From Dasania phycosphaerae (GTDB taxonomy: Bacteria > Pseudomonadota > Gammaproteobacteria > Pseudomonadales > Dasaniaceae), in the NCBI RefSeq assembly GCF_026891035.1, contig NZ_JAPTGG010000004.1, positions 186,001 to 250,000 of the forward strand: a stretch of DNA of 64,000 bases. Reading direction: 5' to 3'. Positions 51,937 to 58,986 of this stretch are shown in pieces. How positions within the stretch are numbered: position 1 is the stretch's first letter; every line of letters starts with the position of its first letter. Made by a program: the position numbers and the translations under genes. A model generated the notes under the pieces. The model was not told the DNA's origin. It did no database searches and saw nothing but the letters and a program-made list of their open reading frames with translations.

Positions 51937-52647
51937 ATGCCAAGCATTAAAACTATCACCTTTGATTTAGACGACACCCTTTGGCAGGTTAAACCCACCC
52001 TGCAACATGCCGAGCAGCAAACCTATCAGTGGCTACAAACCCACACCCCCGCACTCACCGAAAAATTTGACCTAACAAGCCTGATGCAATGGCGTATGCA
52101 GCTGCATAACAACCGGCCAGAGCTGGCCCACCAAATCAGCGAGTCGCGAAAAATCGCCATCGCCGAGGCGCTGATTAAAGTCGGCTACCCCCACCAGCAG
52201 GCACAAAACTTATCGGCGCAAGCCTTTGCCGTATTTATCAAAGCCCGCCATCAGCTGGATATATTCGACGAGGTAGAGCCGCTGCTGCAACAACTCAAAC
52301 AACGCTATCAACTGGGCGTACTCACCAACGGCAACGCCGATGTGCGCAAACTGCCCATTAGCCACTACTTTGATTTTGCCTACAGCGCCGAACAACTCAA
52401 CGCCAGCAAACCCGCCCCCGATTTATTTCACGCCGCCCTGCAACACAGCCAATGCCAGCCCCACGAACTAATACATATAGGCGATCATTTAGAGCACGAC
52501 GTACAAGGCGCACTGGATGCAGGCTGCCATGCAATTTGGTTGAATTGGGGGACAGAGGTTTTGCCGCAACAGCATCGGGCGCATGAGGTGAAGGATTTGG
52601 CTGAGGTGCCAGAGGTGGTGGCGCGGATAGAGGGTGGTGGGAAGTAA
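51937..52647 (+). CDS. yigB: HAD-family phosphatase, YigB-like
   Basis: A 236-residue haloacid-dehalogenase-type phosphatase. Motif I is TFDLDDTLW (D10, D12), motif II LTNGNAD, motif III the lysine of NASKPAPD and motif IV IGDHLEHDVQGALDAG. In E. coli YigB dephosphorylates 5-amino-6-(5-phospho-D-ribitylamino)uracil in riboflavin synthesis and also FMN, and lies after xerC, as here. The C-terminal ten or so codons are G-rich and unlike the gene body. A drop in GC follows immediately. Confidence 0.88.
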   Translation: MPSIKTITFDLDDTLWQVKPTLQHAEQQTYQWLQTHTPALTEKFDLTSLMQWRMQLHNNRPELAHQISESRKIAIAEALIKVGYPHQQAQNLSAQAFAVFIKARHQLDIFDEVEPLLQQLKQRYQLGVLTNGNADVRKLPISHYFDFAYSAEQLNASKPAPDLFHAALQHSQCQPHELIHIGDHLEHDVQGALDAGCHAIWLNWGTEVLPQQHRAHEVKDLAEVPEVVARIEGGGK

Positions 52648-52778
52648 GGCGTTGTCAGTATGTAATTATTTCGGTTTTTTTATTGTTGAAATATAAGGTG
52701 GATGATTGATACTGGTGGGGACATTTAAAAATAAATTGTTCTGATGTATTCATTAAACTGTTAAGTGAGAGAGGAAGC

Positions 52779-53312
52779 ATGGACCCGATTATTGGTTATA
52801 TCGCAACTGGAGTTATCAGCCTTACAGTTGGCCTCTTACTCCAATTTCTTAAGTCCAAACCCAGATTAAAATATTTTCTGCCAGGAACCTTTCTTTTTCA
52901 GATTAATGAGCCAAGGGCCGACATAAGGACTGACTCTTTAACAATTGAGAATTTTGGGCTCAAGACTGCAACCAATATCGAAATCATTCATAAAGACAAA
53001 CCAGATCACTTCCAATTCTCTCAGGCTATAGGATTTAGTGAATCGACGAACCCCGACGGTAGCCATATCACAAAAATACCGTCTCTCGGCCCAAAAGAAC
53101 ACGTGAATATTCAGTATCTAAGTCACGCTAAGGCTCCCGTACTTCTAAATATTCGATCTGACTCTGGCACGGCAAAGCAGATACAAGTTCGCTTTTTGCC
53201 TGTTTTTCCAATGTGGTTTAATGTTGGAGCTTGCGCACTAACATTAGTGGGACTGGGTACTACTGCATATGGGCTATATACGTTAGGAATGATCATATAT
53301 GGCATCACCTAA
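52779..53312 (+). CDS. Hypothetical membrane-anchored protein (AT-rich island)
   Basis: A 177-residue protein I do not recognise. An N-terminal membrane helix (about 4-24, PIIGYIATGVISLTVGLLLQF) is followed by a soluble, probably beta-rich domain (about 30-140) and one or two C-terminal helices (about 147-176). Topology would put both termini in the membrane around a small extramembrane domain. GAGAGAGGAAG precedes ATG 52779 as ribosome binding site. Base composition and codon choice are clearly more AT-rich than in the flanking operon genes, suggesting acquisition by transfer. Confidence 0.65.
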   Translation: MDPIIGYIATGVISLTVGLLLQFLKSKPRLKYFLPGTFLFQINEPRADIRTDSLTIENFGLKTATNIEIIHKDKPDHFQFSQAIGFSESTNPDGSHITKIPSLGPKEHVNIQYLSHAKAPVLLNIRSDSGTAKQIQVRFLPVFPMWFNVGACALTLVGLGTTAYGLYTLGMIIYGIT

Positions 53313-53553
53313 CAAAGCGATCAAAGCACAGGAACAAATGACTCAGAGTCTTTAAAATTTATGTTCGTGGACCCATCATTCTAACATTCTAGGGGGGAGT
53401 GATCACTCTTACCCACTTAAAATTCAGTAAACTGGATTAGGGCATGAATTTAATAAGCCAAGGTTATAAGGCTATAAAAGATTTACAAGATCAAATTTAC
53501 GTCGCCTTCACCACTTTCACCTACCAATAATCTTGGAATTAGGTTATCGAGCT

Positions 53554-53976
53554 ATGAAATCAAGCAACCGCGTAATCATTATTTTATGCTCAACTTTCAT
53601 AATGATGAGTATACTTTTCCCGCCCTATAGCCGGCTTGATGTGTTTTCTGGGTTTTATTTTATTTTTGGAAAAAGCGCCTCTCGTCATTTGGAAATCGAC
53701 CATGTAAGACTTGGCGTTATCGTTTTATGCATAATTTTGTCTACAATTATTGCAGTGACAGCCTCATCAATGAATGCATTTCAAAACATGCAAATAGCCC
53801 TAACAAAATTTATAAAAAGCCCCGCTATGACTAAGATTTTTTACGCATCTAAAGCAGGTTTGGATAAATTACTGAAAGCAGGAAGCGCAGCATGGATGTT
53901 TATAGAAAAATATTGGATCTGGGCCTTCATTATTGCAGCAATATTAAAAGCCATCTCATTTGGCATACGTAATTAA
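53554..53976 (+). CDS. Hypothetical three-helix membrane protein (AT-rich island)
   Basis: A 140-residue unrecognised protein with three predicted membrane helices (about 6-23, 52-70 and 116-134) and a short basic, amphipathic loop (85-105). The start is set at ATG 53554 rather than the TTG at 53533. The preceding 241 bp (53313-53553) hold no gene I can support; they include a G7 run and GTGATCAC palindrome near 53394-53406. Composition is AT-rich like its neighbour. It may be functionally linked to the 52779 gene, but nothing shows this. Confidence 0.6.
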   Translation: MKSSNRVIIILCSTFIMMSILFPPYSRLDVFSGFYFIFGKSASRHLEIDHVRLGVIVLCIILSTIIAVTASSMNAFQNMQIALTKFIKSPAMTKIFYASKAGLDKLLKAGSAAWMFIEKYWIWAFIIAAILKAISFGIRN

Positions 53977-54043
53977 AAATCAACAACAAGGACACAGTCA
54001 ATTAAATAACACGACTTATATCACCCTACAAAGGATCAACCCC

Positions 54044-54232
54044 ATGAACACCTTAAAATACAGCACCCTCTTCGCACTCATCATCCTTATAGCAAGCTGT
54101 GGCAAGTCCGAAGAGCCAGCAGGCGTAATTCCCGAGCATCAAATGCAAGCGCTGGAATCGGCAAAAAATGTAGAGCAAGTATTAAAAGATGCCGAGCAAC
54201 AGAACCGGCAGCAAATAGAACCCACACCATAA
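54044..54232 (+). CDS. Small putative lipoprotein
   Basis: A 62-residue protein with a lipoprotein signal: a hydrophobic stretch (LFALIILIASC) with the lipidated cysteine at C19, followed by a charged, helix-forming tail rich in Q and E (QMQALESAKNVEQVLKDAEQQNRQQ). AAGGA lies eight bases before ATG 54044, which decides the start over the longer in-frame ORF from 53960. Function unknown. Its tail resembles many small gammaproteobacterial lipoproteins of no known role. It precedes the LuxR-type gene by about 90 bp. Confidence 0.72.
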   Translation: MNTLKYSTLFALIILIASCGKSEEPAGVIPEHQMQALESAKNVEQVLKDAEQQNRQQIEPTP

Positions 54233-54321
54233 AAGCCTAAAGCTATAATAAGTTCTGCGGCTTGTACGCTATAACCCTATAATGGCCGCTACTTAATAGC
54301 AGTAAAAAACCTATACCTTCT

Positions 54322-55182
54322 ATGCAAGAATACGCCAACAGCCTAGAGCACTTAGGCTTTGCTATCAGCCAGCAAGGCCGCGACGATTTTTTTAAAACCC
54401 TCAGCCAGAGCTTTGTTGAATTGCCGCGCTGTGGCGGCCATGTGGTGATTTTATATTACCCGGCTAATGACAAGCCGCGCTGCCTATACAACGACTGCAA
54501 AAGCGCTGAGGCTTACCAGTTAGAAGTGCAAGCTTATATTGATGGTCCCTATATTTTTGACCCCTATTACCAAGCGCAATTAGATGGCCTGCCAGATGGC
54601 GCCTATCGCTTACGCGATATAGCACCCGATAATTTTAAGAAGACGGAATACTACAAGCACTACTATATGCCTTCGCTGCTGGCCGACGAGCTCTGTTATT
54701 TGGTGACTTTAGGTGATAATGAGTACCTGCATTTTTCTATCACGCCTGCGGATATCAGCAGCAAGTTCCCCAAAAGCGTTTTGCGTTATTTAAACAGCCT
54801 GCACACCGTAATACCGGCCCTAATCCAACAACACTGGCAGCTAAGCCAGCCACAAAAAATAACAGCTGCTGGTAGTAGTTTTAATAACACCCTGCAACAC
54901 GCGCTAAAACATTTTGGCAGCTCGCTATTATCACCCCGCGAACAGCAGGTTTTGCATATGCTATTACGCGGCCACTCTGGCAAGTCTGCCGCGCAACGGC
55001 TAGCGATTTCCAGCGAAACGGTAAAACTGCACCGCAAAAACATTTATCAAAAGTTAGATGTGAGCACGCTATCCGAATTATTTTATTTGTTTATAGATTC
55101 ACTGCCACTCACCAATGTAAACAGCGCCAGCGACCCTTTAGAAAAATATATGGGGGTTAAGCCGCTAGTTGAGAGTCGCTAG
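54322..55182 (+). CDS. LuxR-type helix-turn-helix regulator
   Basis: A 286-residue transcription factor. The C-terminal LuxR/NarL helix-turn-helix occupies about 200-262 (LSPREQQVLHMLLRGHSGKSAAQRLAISSETVKLHRKNIYQKL). The N-terminal 190 residues contain no receiver domain and no clear acyl-homoserine-lactone-binding signature; I do not recognise the sensor part. It has conserved aromatic/proline stretches (YIDGPYIFDPYYQAQL, KTEYYKHYY). Its targets are unknown. The last codons and stop overlap a heptamer array. Confidence 0.83.
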   Translation: MQEYANSLEHLGFAISQQGRDDFFKTLSQSFVELPRCGGHVVILYYPANDKPRCLYNDCKSAEAYQLEVQAYIDGPYIFDPYYQAQLDGLPDGAYRLRDIAPDNFKKTEYYKHYYMPSLLADELCYLVTLGDNEYLHFSITPADISSKFPKSVLRYLNSLHTVIPALIQQHWQLSQPQKITAAGSSFNNTLQHALKHFGSSLLSPREQQVLHMLLRGHSGKSAAQRLAISSETVKLHRKNIYQKLDVSTLSELFYLFIDSLPLTNVNSASDPLEKYMGVKPLVESR

Positions 55183-55220
55183 ATTCCAGTCCAAAGTCTC
55201 TAGTCTCTAGTCTCTAGAGA
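55174..55220 (+). repeat. Heptamer array overlapping the LuxR-type gene stop
   Basis: Units in register from 55174: AGTCGCT containing the T of the TAG stop, two divergent units, then three perfect AGTCTCT units (55195-55215) and AG. CTAG in consecutive units gives TAG in every frame on both strands. Confidence 0.85.
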
Positions 55221-55231
55221 GAATTCAAAAC

Positions 55232-55263
55232 AAAAAAGGCCAGCCCCCTAAGGGGCCAGCCTT
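55232..55263 (-). terminator. Intrinsic terminator between convergent genes
   Basis: Hairpin with AAGGC/GCCTT outer and CCCC/GGGG inner pairs (55236-55263), followed on the minus strand by six T residues (complement of the A run 55232-55237). It ends transcription from the sutA-like gene; on the plus strand it lacks a T tract but could still fold. Confidence 0.75.
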
Positions 55264-55270
55264 GCTACTT

Positions 55271-55326
55271 AGCGACTATCAACTAGATACTGTTATCTAG
55301 CGACTAGAGGCTCTCAACTAGCGACT
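55271..55326 (-). repeat. Eight-unit heptamer array after the sutA-like stop
   Basis: Starting four bases after the TGA, eight 7-bp units in perfect register on the minus strand; AGTCGCT occurs three times (55320-55326, 55299-55305, 55271-55277) with AGTTGAG, AGCCTCT, AGATAAC, AGTATCT and AGTTGAT between. Every unit begins with AG. Confidence 0.85.
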
Positions 55327-55330
55327 GAAA

Positions 55331-55594
55331 TCATATCGGCCTATCACCATAACGGCTCAACGGTTTTTTCGGCGGCGCGGCGGTTACGTGCGGCTCTATT
55401 TGCTGCACCTTGCCACCCTGGGCCAAAAAGCGCGCCACGGCGTCGTCTATTTGATCCCTCACTTGCTCCTTGGCGGCCACGGTATGTGACTCCGGACTTT
55501 CATCGACTTGTTTTATAGAAGACATATCCAATGCGTCCTCCACTGCCCTGTGTACGGCAGGCTTTTTTGACATTGAAGGCGACTGTTTAGCCAT
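55331..55594 (-). CDS. sutA: SutA-like RNA-polymerase-binding regulator
   Basis: An 87-residue protein whose C-terminal 35 residues (RFLAQGGKVQQIEPHV, then PPKKPLSRYGDRPI) closely match what I recall of SutA, the small Pseudomonas aeruginosa protein that binds RNA polymerase and supports transcription in slow-growing cells. Position near glnK also fits Pseudomonas. The long acidic N-terminal tail of Pseudomonas SutA is replaced here by a short, partly basic N-terminus (MAKQSPSMSKKPAVHRAVEDAL). A terminator and a heptamer array follow. Homology is recalled, not searched. Confidence 0.72.
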   Translation of the reverse strand: MAKQSPSMSKKPAVHRAVEDALDMSSIKQVDESPESHTVAAKEQVRDQIDDAVARFLAQGGKVQQIEPHVTAAPPKKPLSRYGDRPI

Positions 55595-55944
55595 ACCCGC
55601 AAACCCTCTCTCGTTAATACTGTGTGGCTCAAACTATGCACCCCGCTTTATACCTGGCTAGACAACTTCTGCTTTGCAACACGGCTATTGCGCAGAGAAA
55701 TATATATAGCTCAGTGGCGTTTAGCTGCCATGGTTTTACGGTGTTTTTATAGTTTGATTTGCTCTATCAGCTTGCGCTTACATTACTTTGTATTCCCTCA
55801 GCGATTAAAAGCAGTCTGTAATACATCGGCAAATATCCCAAAAGCTGTAGTGCTAAACCGCTAAAATATGTGTTTTTAACGGCCACAAAAAAGCCCGCAA
55901 GCGAGAGCTGACGGGCTTTTGACGGTTTTGCCAGGCGACGGGGT
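55595..55944. other. 350-bp non-coding stretch between sutA-like gene and glnK
   Basis: Nothing recognisable except the glnK terminator at its right end. Open frames across it have no ribosome binding site or family resemblance. The sutA-like promoter presumably lies in its left part. Composition is AT-rich around 55690-55880. Confidence 0.6.
55885..55920 (-). terminator. Intrinsic terminator of glnK
   Basis: Arms AAAAGCCCG/CGGGCTTTT (55889-55897 and 55912-55920) with a 14-base loop; on the minus strand the hairpin is followed by a T run. It lies 25 bases after the glnK stop. Confidence 0.85.
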
Positions 55945-56283
55945 TTAAACTGCTTCGGCGCCAGTTTCACCGGTGCGTATGCGGATGATTTGCTCTATAG
56001 GCGAAACAAAGATTTTACCATCGCCAATTTTGCCGGTATTGGCGGCATTGGTGATGGCTTCTATCACCTGCTCTACCCTGTCGTCGGCTACGACTGTTTC
56101 CAGTTTAACCTTGGGTAAAAAGTCCACCACGTACTCGGCACCACGGTATAGCTCGGTGTGGCCTTTTTGGCGGCCAAAACCTTTAACTTCCGTTACAGTA
56201 ATACCTTGCACCCCTATCTCTGATAAGGATTCCCTCACATCATCCAGCTTAAACGGCTTGATCACAGCGGTTACCAATTTCAT
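55945..56283 (-). CDS. glnK: Nitrogen regulatory protein P-II (GlnK)
   Basis: A 112-residue PII signal protein that binds ATP/ADP and 2-oxoglutarate and blocks AmtB when ammonium is sufficient. The uridylylated tyrosine is Y51 in RGAEYVVDFLPK on the T-loop; the C-terminal signature is GKIGDGKIFVSPIEQIIRIRTGE. Its place beside amtB identifies it as GlnK rather than GlnB. Unusually it lies downstream of amtB (107-bp gap) instead of upstream. It probably shares the NtrC-dependent transcript starting before torF. Confidence 0.95.
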   Translation of the reverse strand: MKLVTAVIKPFKLDDVRESLSEIGVQGITVTEVKGFGRQKGHTELYRGAEYVVDFLPKVKLETVVADDRVEQVIEAITNAANTGKIGDGKIFVSPIEQIIRIRTGETGAEAV

Positions 56284-56390
56284 GTAAAAAGTCCTCTAGG
56301 GTTCTATTCAGTTAATGGCGCTAATCATAGCAAGCTTTGCGCGCTAAAGCGGGCTTTAGCTTGGCTACCCGCACAATTTTTGGCTTTCAA

Positions 56391-57635
56391 TTACTGGCTC
56401 ATAAATTCAGGGTAGGCCTCCATACCGCACTCGGATAAATCACCGCCTTGGTATTCCTCTGCGGCGCTTACCCGTATACCCAGGGTGGCCTTAATTAGCG
56501 CCCAAACCGCTAAGCTGCTAACAAACACCCAAGTGAAAATCGTTACCGCCCCTATGATTTGCCCCAGTAAGCTGGCGTTGTCGTTGGTTACCGGCACTAG
56601 CAATAGGCCCAGCAAGCCCACCACCCCGTGTACTGATATCGCACCTACGGGGTCGTCGATTTTTAATTTATCCAGGCCAATAATGCTAAACACCACCAAC
56701 ACCCCTGCCACTAGGCCAAATAAGGTGGCCAGTAAAGGCGTAGGCGTAGAGGGCTCGGCGGTAATCACAACCAAGCCCGCCAACACACCGTTTAACACCA
56801 TGGTTAAATCGGCCTTGCCGTACAGTAAACGCGCCGCTAGCAATGCGCCTACCAAGCCGCCCGCCGCCGCCATATTGGTGTTCATAAACACCACTGCTAC
56901 GCTGTTGGCCGAGTCTACACTGGCGGTAGCTAATACCGAACCACCGTTAAAACCAAACCAGCCCATCCATAAAATAAAGGTGCCCAAGGTTGCCATAGGG
57001 AGGTTGGCACCGGGTATGGCCACTACCTGGCCCTGGGCATTGTATTTGCCCTTGCGCGCACCCAGCAATAACACCCCTGCCAAAGCCGCTGCCGCGCCCG
57101 CCATATGGACTATGCCTGAACCGGCGAAGTCAGAGAAACCTAAATCACCCAAGTTATAGAGGCCGAACACGTCCATACCGCCCCAGGTCCATGAGCCTTC
57201 TACGGGGTATATCACCGCGGTTAAGACCACCGCAAATAATAAAAAGGACCATAGCTTCATGCGTTCAGCCACTGCACCCGAGACTATAGACATAGCGGTA
57301 GCCACAAACACCACCTGAAAGAAAAAGTCTGCCGAGGGTGCATAGCTGGCTTTTTCTTCCGCGGCAGCTCCGGCAACACCATCACCCATAATGCCGCTAA
57401 GAAACATGCCCAAACCTTTGTCGTACATTAGCTCATAGCCCACTGCCATATACATAATGCAGGCAACGGCAAATAGGGCGATGTTTTTAGTTAAAATTTC
57501 TGTGGTGTTTTTAGCGCGTACTAAGCCGGCTTCTAGCATGGCAAAGCCCGCGGCCATCCACATAACTAAGGCGCCACAGACTAAAAAATAAAAAGTATCT
57601 AAGGCGTACTGCAATTCAAAAATCGGGGTTTCCAT
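56391..57635 (-). CDS. amtB: Ammonium transporter AmtB
   Basis: A 414-residue ammonium channel of the Amt/Rh family, about eleven membrane helices. The twin pore histidines are in GSGIVHMAGAAAAL and ISVHGVVGLLG; GWFGFNGGS and the N-terminal FAMLEAGLVRAKN are family hallmarks. No cleavable signal peptide is seen, unlike E. coli AmtB. The cytoplasmic tail (about 385-414) ends in DLSECGMEAYPEFMSQ, a variant of the usual GlnK-interacting end. It is preceded by torF and followed by glnK. Confidence 0.95.
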   Translation of the reverse strand: METPIFELQYALDTFYFLVCGALVMWMAAGFAMLEAGLVRAKNTTEILTKNIALFAVACIMYMAVGYELMYDKGLGMFLSGIMGDGVAGAAAEEKASYAPSADFFFQVVFVATAMSIVSGAVAERMKLWSFLLFAVVLTAVIYPVEGSWTWGGMDVFGLYNLGDLGFSDFAGSGIVHMAGAAAALAGVLLLGARKGKYNAQGQVVAIPGANLPMATLGTFILWMGWFGFNGGSVLATASVDSANSVAVVFMNTNMAAAGGLVGALLAARLLYGKADLTMVLNGVLAGLVVITAEPSTPTPLLATLFGLVAGVLVVFSIIGLDKLKIDDPVGAISVHGVVGLLGLLLVPVTNDNASLLGQIIGAVTIFTWVFVSSLAVWALIKATLGIRVSAAEEYQGGDLSECGMEAYPEFMSQ

Positions 57636-57694
57636 AAACTAAGCCCTCCACCAGCTTAGGTTCTTTTCAATAAAATAGCGCTAGGCACTATCGC

Positions 57695-58384
57695 TTATAA
57701 ATCAAACTGTTTGCCTAGGGTAAAAATTAATGCCTCACCTTGAGTGGCATTACCGCTGCTATTGCTTTGATCTGATATTTCTTTGCTATTAACAATTAGC
57801 ACTATGCCCAGATCGATTTCACTAATCGTGGTGCCATAGCCCAGCTCTACAAATTCACCATCAAAGTCATCACTGTAGCTGCCATAGCGGGCATAGGCAC
57901 CCGAGCTATGCTGATATTTAATTTCGCTAAAGGTGTAATCTAATTCTGGGCCGGAAAAATTTTGATAATCACCAATGCTGTGCATCGCACTAACCGGGCC
58001 CCAGCTGGCACCTAAATTGATTTCTTTATACGTGTCATCAAACTCGCCGGTGTAGTAATAATTGGTAAAGCCTACGCTAAACTCAAAGGCCTCTACGGCG
58101 AAGGCATAACTGCCATACACATCTACCTCTACGCCATCACCCACATCGGCAGCCCATACACCGCCCTGCAATTTACCCAGCTTAGTCTCGCCCAGGCTAA
58201 ACTCACTAAGCGCATAATCTAAACCTGCACTGGCAGAAGATTCATTTTGAAAAATACCTCGATAATAATACTCAGAGGCATAACCTATATTTGCCGAGAG
58301 CTGCCCCTGCGCCAGCACAGGCGCTGATAGGGCCAATAGGCCTGGTAACGCCATAGCCGTTATTGCGGTACTTGTTTTCATCAC
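57695..58384 (-). CDS. TorF-family putative porin
   Basis: A 229-residue outer-membrane protein with a signal peptide (TSTAITAMALPGLLALSAPVLAQ) and the family opening LSANIGYASEYYYRGIFQNESSASAGLDY. Ten or twelve beta strands ending in FTLGKQFDL are expected. Members are often linked to amtB/glnK, suggesting a role in outer-membrane uptake of nitrogen compounds, which is inferred. It is first gene after a probable NtrC/sigma-54 promoter and lies 59 bp before amtB. Confidence 0.88.
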   Translation of the reverse strand: MMKTSTAITAMALPGLLALSAPVLAQGQLSANIGYASEYYYRGIFQNESSASAGLDYALSEFSLGETKLGKLQGGVWAADVGDGVEVDVYGSYAFAVEAFEFSVGFTNYYYTGEFDDTYKEINLGASWGPVSAMHSIGDYQNFSGPELDYTFSEIKYQHSSGAYARYGSYSDDFDGEFVELGYGTTISEIDLGIVLIVNSKEISDQSNSSGNATQGEALIFTLGKQFDL

Positions 58385-58461
58385 TGCGGTATCCCCTATA
58401 TTGTCTTAATATTGTTTTTTTAATTATCGGTTGCCTGTAGCAGCGCGTACCCAATAGCCAT

Positions 58462-58477
58462 AGCAGATGCCATACCA
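58462..58477 (-). promoter_or_regulatory. Candidate sigma-54 promoter of torF-amtB-glnK
   Basis: On the minus strand TTGGTATG, four bases, then CTGCT gives GG (58475-58476) and GC (58463-58464) exactly ten bases apart, the invariant -24/-12 pairs, with reasonable matches to the rest of the consensus. Transcription would start about 65 bases before torF. Confidence 0.6.
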
Positions 58478-58539
58478 AAAAATTAAAACCCTTATAATTC
58501 AAAGTGTTGAGTTTTTAACTAGGCCAGCACCTATACTGC

Positions 58540-58560
58540 TCAGCACCAACATGGTGCTGA
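58540..58560. promoter_or_regulatory. Candidate NtrC-binding site
   Basis: Perfect inverted repeat TCAGCACCA-ACA-TGGTGCTGA, matching the NtrC consensus core GCACCA-N3-TGGTGC. It lies about 100 bp upstream of the predicted sigma-54 start, the normal enhancer distance, ahead of nitrogen genes. Confidence 0.7.
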
Positions 58561-58666
58561 CTGATCCAAAATGCAGCAAACTAAAAGCTATGACTGTTTC
58601 AGCATAGCCAAGTTAGGCAATAAGCCATACAATCGCAGCCACAACCATTATTCGACGACGCCCCAC

Positions 58667-58897
58667 ATGAATGACCGCATAGAACAATTTATCGCCCAGG
58701 CGAAACAATTTTTACCCAGTGACAGCATGGGTAAAGAGCTAGAAAAGAACTTACGAGCCTTGGCCAGCAGTACCTTTAGCAAGATGGATTTGGTAAGCCG
58801 TGAAGAGTTTGAAGCCCAAACCGCCGTGCTGGCACGCACCCGCGAAAAATTAGAACAACTAGAGCAACAGCTAGAACAATTAAGCCAACAGCCCTAA
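58667..58897 (+). CDS. ubiK: Ubiquinone biosynthesis accessory factor UbiK
   Basis: A 76-residue YqiC/BMFP-family protein needed for full aerobic ubiquinone synthesis with UbiJ. An N-terminal amphipathic part (MNDRIEQFIAQAKQFLP) is followed by a C-terminal coiled coil (VSREEFEAQTAVLARTREKLEQLEQQLEQL, about 42-73), the pattern of the family. The start at ATG 58667 is chosen because the longer frame adds unrelated residues. Its place between amtB and comM matches Pseudomonas. Confidence 0.92.
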   Translation: MNDRIEQFIAQAKQFLPSDSMGKELEKNLRALASSTFSKMDLVSREEFEAQTAVLARTREKLEQLEQQLEQLSQQP

Positions 58898-58986
58898 CAA
58901 ACTCATTGGCAAGAACAAGCTCAACAACAAGCCCAATAACAATAAAGTGCCCTGCATGATGCAGCGGCCAGACACAACAAGGATGT

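Noticed and set aside
53444..53530. 28-codon frame in the AT-rich island (MNLISQGYK...)
   Set aside because: No convincing ribosome binding site, no recognisable family; too short to support without conservation.
22309..55326. CRISPR or attachment-site interpretation of the heptamer arrays
   Set aside because: Units are 7 bp and contiguous without spacers; there are no cas genes or integrases except chromosomal XerC.
55622..55864. 80-codon plus-strand frame between the sutA-like gene and glnK
   Set aside because: No ribosome binding site and no recognisable pattern; overlaps the likely sutA promoter region.
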